This document shows, in pieces, positions 60,351-64,000 of a DNA stretch of 64,000 nt; within the stretch, counting starts at the first letter, position 1, and the number at the start of each line of letters is the position of its first letter. Both the position numbers and the translations under genes were made by a program. Source of the DNA: Bacteroidales bacterium UBA3844 (GTDB lineage: Bacteria; Bacteroidota; Bacteroidia; Bacteroidales; Paludibacteraceae); assembly GCA_002392915.1 (NCBI GenBank), contig DGHQ01000044.1:166871-230870 (forward strand). Reading direction: 5' to 3'. Under the pieces are notes generated by a model. The model saw nothing but the letters and a program-made list of their open reading frames with translations. It was not told where the DNA came from and searched no databases.

Positions 60351-61412
60351 ATGCAAAGAATAAAAAAAGAGGCAATTGATTTGCTTTGCCAACTCATTCG
60401 CATCCCTGCATACAGCAGAGACGAAAAGGCTAAGGCTGACTTTTTGCAGCAGCATATAGAGAAGACGATGGGATTCAAAACCAACCGTCTCGACAACAAC
60501 ATCTGGATCCAGTCGGCTGAGTTCCGTGACGACCGACCAACTCTTCTGCTAAACGCTCATATCGACACTGTCAAGCCTGTTAACGGTTGGCAGTGTGAAC
60601 CTCATACTGACACTCATGAGGATGGCAGAATATATGGTCTTGGCACAAATGACGACGGTGCTTCACTCGTCTCGTTGCTTTACGCTTTCTCTATACTATC
60701 CAAGAAGGAGCAGCCATACAACCTTATCTATGCGGCGTCGGCTGAGGAAGAGGTGTCTGGAAAAAACGGAATGGAGAAATTGTTGACGGTGCTTCCTAAG
60801 ATTGATGTTGCGATTGTGGGTGAACCTACAGGTATGCATGCGGCTGTGGCAGAAAAGGGACTGATGGTGCTTGACTGCGTCGCACACGGAAAGGCTGGCC
60901 ATGCGGCAAGAAACGAGGGAGACAACGCTATCTACAAGGCAATCAAGGATATTGAGTGGATCAAGGATAATGTTTTGCCAAAACAGACAGATTTGCTTGG
61001 TCCTGTGAAGTGGACCACAACTATGGTCAACGCAGGCACTCAACATAATGTGATTCCTGATGCATGCTCATTCGTGGTGGATATCCGTTCCAACGAATGC
61101 TATTCCAACGAAGAGATTTTTGAGATTCTGCAGACAAAATTGCAGTCTGAAATAAAGGCGAGATCATTCCGTCTTTCCTCATCATCTATTTCGGTGGATC
61201 ATCCTATCGTGAAGAAAATCAAGAGCATGGGAAGAAACTTATTCGGTTCTCCTACTCTTTCCGACCAGGCATTGATGCGTTTTCCAAGCGTCAAATTTGG
61301 TCCCGGCGACTCTTCCCGCTCACATACAGCCGATGAATATATAGTTGAGAGTGAGATAGAGGAGGCTATTGAGATGTATGTGGATTTGCTTGACGGATTG
61401 AGTATCGGATGA
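60351..61412 (+). CDS. M20 family deacylase (ArgE/DapE-like)
   Basis: 353 residues. Two-metal site motifs: LLLNAHIDTVKP (His, Asp), GLGTNDDGASLVSLL (bridging Asp), AASAEEEVSGKNG (Glu-Glu), AIVGEPTGMHAAVAEKG, AHGKAGHAAR and the final HTADEY. Most like acetylornithine or related N-acyl-amino-acid deacylases of arginine biosynthesis; in Bacteroidetes this step uses succinylated or acetylated ornithine/citrulline. DapE function is less likely. argH in this window is far away. Overlaps the RNase HI start by 4 nt. Confidence 0.85.
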   Translation: MQRIKKEAIDLLCQLIRIPAYSRDEKAKADFLQQHIEKTMGFKTNRLDNNIWIQSAEFRDDRPTLLLNAHIDTVKPVNGWQCEPHTDTHEDGRIYGLGTNDDGASLVSLLYAFSILSKKEQPYNLIYAASAEEEVSGKNGMEKLLTVLPKIDVAIVGEPTGMHAAVAEKGLMVLDCVAHGKAGHAARNEGDNAIYKAIKDIEWIKDNVLPKQTDLLGPVKWTTTMVNAGTQHNVIPDACSFVVDIRSNECYSNEEIFEILQTKLQSEIKARSFRLSSSSISVDHPIVKKIKSMGRNLFGSPTLSDQALMRFPSVKFGPGDSSRSHTADEYIVESEIEEAIEMYVDLLDGLSIG

Positions 61413-62032
61413 GCGACGTAAAAGAGAAATACTACGTGGTGTGGGCTGGAAAAGAGCCTGGAATCTATACCAATTGGGAGCAATGTAAAGCCCAAGTGGA
61501 AGGGTTCAACGGTGCGAAGTTCAAAAAATTCGCAACTCTTTCTGAGGCGACAGCAGCCTTCGAAAAGGGGGCTCCGGCATCATTGAACATATATTCGGCT
61601 AAAAAGACTCCCGTCTCCACGGAAGGGATAATTGCAAATTCTTTGGCAGTAGACGCTGCATGTAGCGGAAATCCAGGGAAAATGGAATTCAGGGGGGTAT
61701 GGGTGTCGACTGGAAAAGAGGCTTTCCGTTTTGGACCGTTTGAGAAGGGGACAAACAATATCGGTGAGTTTCTTGCTCTCGTCTATGGCATCGGGCTTGT
61801 GCTCAAGACCAATCCCGAGACTGTGATCTATTCCGACAGTGTGAATGCCATTTCGTGGGTGAAAGCAGGCAAGTGTAAAACGAAACTTGCTGAATGTGCT
61901 GATAACAAAGAGATTTTCGACCTCATACGCAAGAGTGAGGCTTGGCTTAAGATGCCGAGACCAGAGGTGAAGATCTACAAGTGGAATACAAAAGAGTGGG
62001 GTGAGATCCCTGCTGATTTTGGAAGAAAATGA
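61409..62032 (+). CDS. Ribonuclease HI with viroplasmin (hybrid-binding) domain
   Basis: 207 residues. N-terminal hybrid-binding/viroplasmin domain (KYYVVWAGKEPGIYTNWEQC...FKKFATLSEATAAFEKG, about 6-52). RNase H fold from about 74: VDAACSGNPGKMEFRGV (Asp), NNIGEFLALVYGI (Glu), TVIYSDSVNAISW (Asp) and WGEIPADFGRK (Asp). Removes RNA from RNA-DNA hybrids. Starts with an ATGA overlap on the M20 gene and is followed 6 nt later by gldA. Confidence 0.94.
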   Translation: MSDVKEKYYVVWAGKEPGIYTNWEQCKAQVEGFNGAKFKKFATLSEATAAFEKGAPASLNIYSAKKTPVSTEGIIANSLAVDAACSGNPGKMEFRGVWVSTGKEAFRFGPFEKGTNNIGEFLALVYGIGLVLKTNPETVIYSDSVNAISWVKAGKCKTKLAECADNKEIFDLIRKSEAWLKMPRPEVKIYKWNTKEWGEIPADFGRK

Positions 62033-62038
62033 TTTATT

Positions 62039-62956
62039 ATGACAATAGAGGTAAAGAATCTGCGCAAATCATACGGTAGCCAGCTGGTGCTCGACAACAT
62101 CAACTTCTCGATAGGAGACGGTGAGATTGTGGCATTCCTTGGCAACAACGGTGCTGGAAAAAGCACGACAATGAAGATTATCAACGGATATCTGTCGAAA
62201 GATTCCGGGGATGTCAGAGTGTGTGGTATAGATGTTGACAAGGATTCAAAGAAGGTGCACGGGCTTATCGGTTATCTGCCGGAGCATAATCCGATCTATC
62301 CTGAACAGTATGTGAAGGAGTATCTCACGTTTGTGGCTGGAGTGTATGGATTCAAGGGTGCGGATGCGAAGAAGAGAGTCGACGAGATGATAGAGAAAAC
62401 GTGTCTTACACGTGAATATAAGAAGCGTATAGGTCAGCTTTCAAAGGGTTACCGTCAGCGAGTAGGTTTGGCCGCAGCACTTATTCCGGATCCAAAAGTG
62501 CTGATACTGGATGAGCCGACCACAGGTCTGGATCCTAACCAGATTATAGAGGTTCGTAATCTTATCAAAGAGGTAGGCAAGGAGAAATCAGTGATGTTGT
62601 CGACCCATATCATGCAGGAGGTGTCGGCAATCTGCGACAGAGTGATCATCATCAACAATGGAAAGATTGTGGCAGATGATTCCGAAACCCACATCACCAA
62701 TGTCAGCGAGGACAACAGCAAATTCCTGATAGAGGCGGAATTCATGAGCGACGTCGACACAAAAGACCTTGCGATGAAAATTTCCAATTCAGAGGTGAAA
62801 GAGATTGCGAAAAACACGGTGGTTATCTCTTCCGACCACGACAGCAGAAGTGAGGTGTTCAATTATGCGGTGCAGACAGGAAATGCGCTTCTGACGCTTA
62901 AGAAGCATGAGAAGAGCATGGAGGATGTCTTCTTGGAGAATACGAAAAAAAATTAG
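62039..62956 (+). CDS. gldA: ABC transporter ATP-binding protein, GldA-like
   Basis: 305 residues with Walker A GNNGAGKST, Q-loop region IGYLPEHNPIYPEQYV, signature LSKGYRQRVGLAAALI, Walker B KVLILDEPTTGLDP and switch STHIMQEVSAICD. The C-terminal 80 residues (FLIEAEFMSDVDTKDLAMK...MEDVFLEN) are the extension seen in GldA-type ATPases. In gliding flavobacteria GldA pairs with GldFG; in non-gliding Bacteroidales it is kept with an unknown role. No permease gene is adjacent; a terminator follows. Confidence 0.8.
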   Translation: MTIEVKNLRKSYGSQLVLDNINFSIGDGEIVAFLGNNGAGKSTTMKIINGYLSKDSGDVRVCGIDVDKDSKKVHGLIGYLPEHNPIYPEQYVKEYLTFVAGVYGFKGADAKKRVDEMIEKTCLTREYKKRIGQLSKGYRQRVGLAAALIPDPKVLILDEPTTGLDPNQIIEVRNLIKEVGKEKSVMLSTHIMQEVSAICDRVIIINNGKIVADDSETHITNVSEDNSKFLIEAEFMSDVDTKDLAMKISNSEVKEIAKNTVVISSDHDSRSEVFNYAVQTGNALLTLKKHEKSMEDVFLENTKKN

Positions 62957-62990
62957 AAATTATAAATGCGTAATGCAAAATGATATTGTG

Positions 62991-63017
62991 AAGACGGGGG
63001 AATCTCCGTCTTTTTTA
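62991..63017 (+). terminator. Terminator of the M20-RNase HI-GldA operon
   Basis: AAGACGG / CCGTCTT with 8-nt loop and T6 tail, 35 nt after gldA. Confidence 0.85.
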
Positions 63018-63118
63018 TTTAAGACATTCATTTTTTATTTAAGACATTCATTTTTGAAATAACCACAGAGGCACAGAGTTAACAGAGAAAGTCTACGCCT
63101 TTTTTGAAGGAAAGAAAA
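63010..63118 (+). repeat. 20-bp tandem duplication and CCACAGAG module
   Basis: TTTTTATTTAAGACATTCAT occurs twice in a row (63012-63052). Then AACCACAGAGGCACAGAG and TTAACAGAGAAAGTCTACGCC form an isolated last module of the composite repeat without its hairpins. Confidence 0.7.
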
Positions 63119-63139
63119 AACAGTCATGAATTAAGACAA

Positions 63140-63180
63140 AGCCATAAAAAATAGTGGAGAATCCGCAGATCCTCCACTGT
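63140..63180 (-). terminator. Terminator after the small lipoprotein gene
   Basis: Minus strand AGTGGAGGATC / GATTCTCCACT stem followed by ATTTTTTA, 11 nt past the stop at 63191. Confidence 0.8.
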
Positions 63181-63190
63181 CTCATAATTT

Positions 63191-63811
63191 CTACTTGAAT
63201 ACAACCTTATATTTCAAAATTTGAGGCTTCAAATTTGTGAAATAATATGTGATTGTAAGATTATGCTCTTTCTCAATTGGATTTACATTATTAGGCAGTT
63301 TTATTACAAAACCAGAAACTAAATGGCCATCTTTGTATTCAAATTCAGAAATTTTTTTTGTATAATTCAATTGACATTCACGATCTCTTCCATAATTACT
63401 TATCAACAAATCATAATAACCATGAATATTAACATAAAACAAATCGTCTAATAACGTACCTGCCAAATGCGCAAAATCAAAATCAGAATCAGAAATAACA
63501 TGAATGGAATCCAAATGGTTAACCAAAACTTCTGCACCATCATCATAAACAACCTGGTTATAATGATTGTCCTTATATAAGGATCTCATAGAATCTATCT
63601 GAGTATCTAATGCTTTATAATGATTGACTCCGACATTAAAGAAAATATAATCTCCAGAGTCATAAACTTCATTACTATATAAGGAATCAATATTATAGTA
63701 ATACCATATATAGCTCTTTGAAGCATCATCGTTGCAATGTGTGAAGGGGAACACGCATAAAGCAAAAATTGACAAAACAAAACTCTTTCCCACCATCAAT
63801 TTTTTTTTCAT
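63191..63811 (-). CDS. Small lipoprotein overlapping a C10 protease gene; possible protease inhibitor
   Basis: 206 residues from ATG 63811 (MKKKLMVGKSFVLSIFALCVFPFTHCND), chosen because it overlaps the protease stop as ATGA and starts the signal peptide; an ATG two codons upstream (63817) is the alternative. FTHC may be a lipobox with Cys26. The mature part (SKSYIWYYYNIDSLYSNEVY..., DGHLVSGFVIKLPNN, LTITYYFTNLKPQILKYKV) has no domain I recognise. C10 proteases such as SpeB and the Bacteroides fragilis Bfp enzymes have adjacent inhibitor genes, so that role is plausible but unproven. Confidence 0.6.
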   Translation of the reverse strand: MKKKLMVGKSFVLSIFALCVFPFTHCNDDASKSYIWYYYNIDSLYSNEVYDSGDYIFFNVGVNHYKALDTQIDSMRSLYKDNHYNQVVYDDGAEVLVNHLDSIHVISDSDFDFAHLAGTLLDDLFYVNIHGYYDLLISNYGRDRECQLNYTKKISEFEYKDGHLVSGFVIKLPNNVNPIEKEHNLTITYYFTNLKPQILKYKVVFK

Positions 63812-64000
63812 CTCCATATCACAAAACAATTTACGTTTCTTGTATAATCATAATTCATTGAAGACTTTAATGACTCATCATCCAGTGCATAAGGTTTGGT
63901 AGGATTAAAGACATTCGCCTCAAAATAACCATTTCCTTTGCCACCCCATCCCCAATTATGATGCAAATAGTAAAAATTATATTCTTTTACAAGACTTTCT
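63808..64000 (-). CDS. C10 family cysteine protease (streptopain-like), C-terminal end only
   Basis: Only the last 63 residues are inside the window. They include HHNWGWGGKGNGYF, the conserved Trp-rich block just after the catalytic His region of C10/streptopain proteases, followed by FNPTKPYALDDESLKSSMNY and a short end FVIWR. The stop overlaps the next gene as ATGA. The catalytic Cys and propeptide are beyond 64000. Confidence 0.75.
   Translation of the reverse strand, partial: ESLVKEYNFYYLHHNWGWGGKGNGYFEANVFNPTKPYALDDESLKSSMNYDYTRNVNCFVIWR

Noticed and set aside
1..64000. tRNA, rRNA and other known structured RNA genes
   Set aside because: Reading the intergenic regions gave no cloverleaf, rRNA-like block or recognisable riboswitch; a covariance-model scan would be needed to exclude small ones.

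Overview
The window looks like a chromosomal segment of a low-GC Bacteroidales bacterium (Prevotella/Bacteroides-like, possibly uncultured). The signs are: repeated promoters with the Bacteroidetes -7 motif TAnnTTTG close to start codons, almost no Shine-Dalgarno sequences, a type IX secretion (T9SS)-like C-terminal tail, BspA-like leucine-rich repeats, a FISUMP domain protein, a secreted glutaminyl cyclase, a GldA-type ABC ATPase and parS-like sites TGTTCCACGTGGAACA. No rRNA, tRNA, CRISPR array or transposase was found.

Layout. 1-3.2 kb: 3' part of an ftsH-rsfS-argH block on the minus strand. 4.5-17.3 kb: a polymorphic-toxin island read right to left. A secreted lamin-tail-domain protein is followed by a large SpvB/VCBS/Rhs protein (broken by one frameshift near 12.68 kb) with a hydrophobic C-terminal tip and a 3-TM putative immunity protein. 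After it comes a train of orphan tips: a papain-like cysteine-protease tip with two tandem exported WG-repeat proteins, then two more hydrophobic tips, each with a 3-TM immunity paralogue. Two orphan tips keep the last 37 residues of the Rhs core and are preceded by the same hairpin, as expected of tip-exchange cassettes. 17.9-27.3 kb: sugar symporter, glutaminyl cyclase, Wzx flippase, an exported DUF695-RraB protein, PHP phosphoesterase, a decayed higBA pair, mscL and a secreted glycoside hydrolase with a CBM6-like domain. 27.8-44.1 kb: TPR/outer-membrane pair, DjlA-like co-chaperone, uvrC, U32 peptidase, dus, polA, prenyl synthase and the deoC-mazG-nadA cluster. 44.1-44.9 kb: an AT-rich non-coding segment. 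44.9-64 kb: AddA/RecB-like nuclease-helicase, a uracil-DNA-glycosylase-fold protein, a flavin oxidoreductase, a Cus/Czc metal efflux system, a BspA-like LRR protein, an Rpn-family nuclease, an M20 peptidase, RNase HI, GldA, and a C10 protease with an overlapping small lipoprotein gene.

Two large-scale signals stand out. First, same-strand genes left and right of about 44.5 kb have opposite G/C bias. The point of change coincides with the AT-rich segment carrying DnaA-box-like 9-mers, and three parS-like palindromes lie 9 kb away, so the chromosomal replication origin is probably in this window. Second, intergenic regions are littered with a composite repeat containing two hairpins, one of which has a symmetric tandem G-A mismatch. 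Copies appear to have replaced the end of higB and to supply the stop codon of the metal-efflux pump, and the same hairpin design sits at the orphan-tip junctions.
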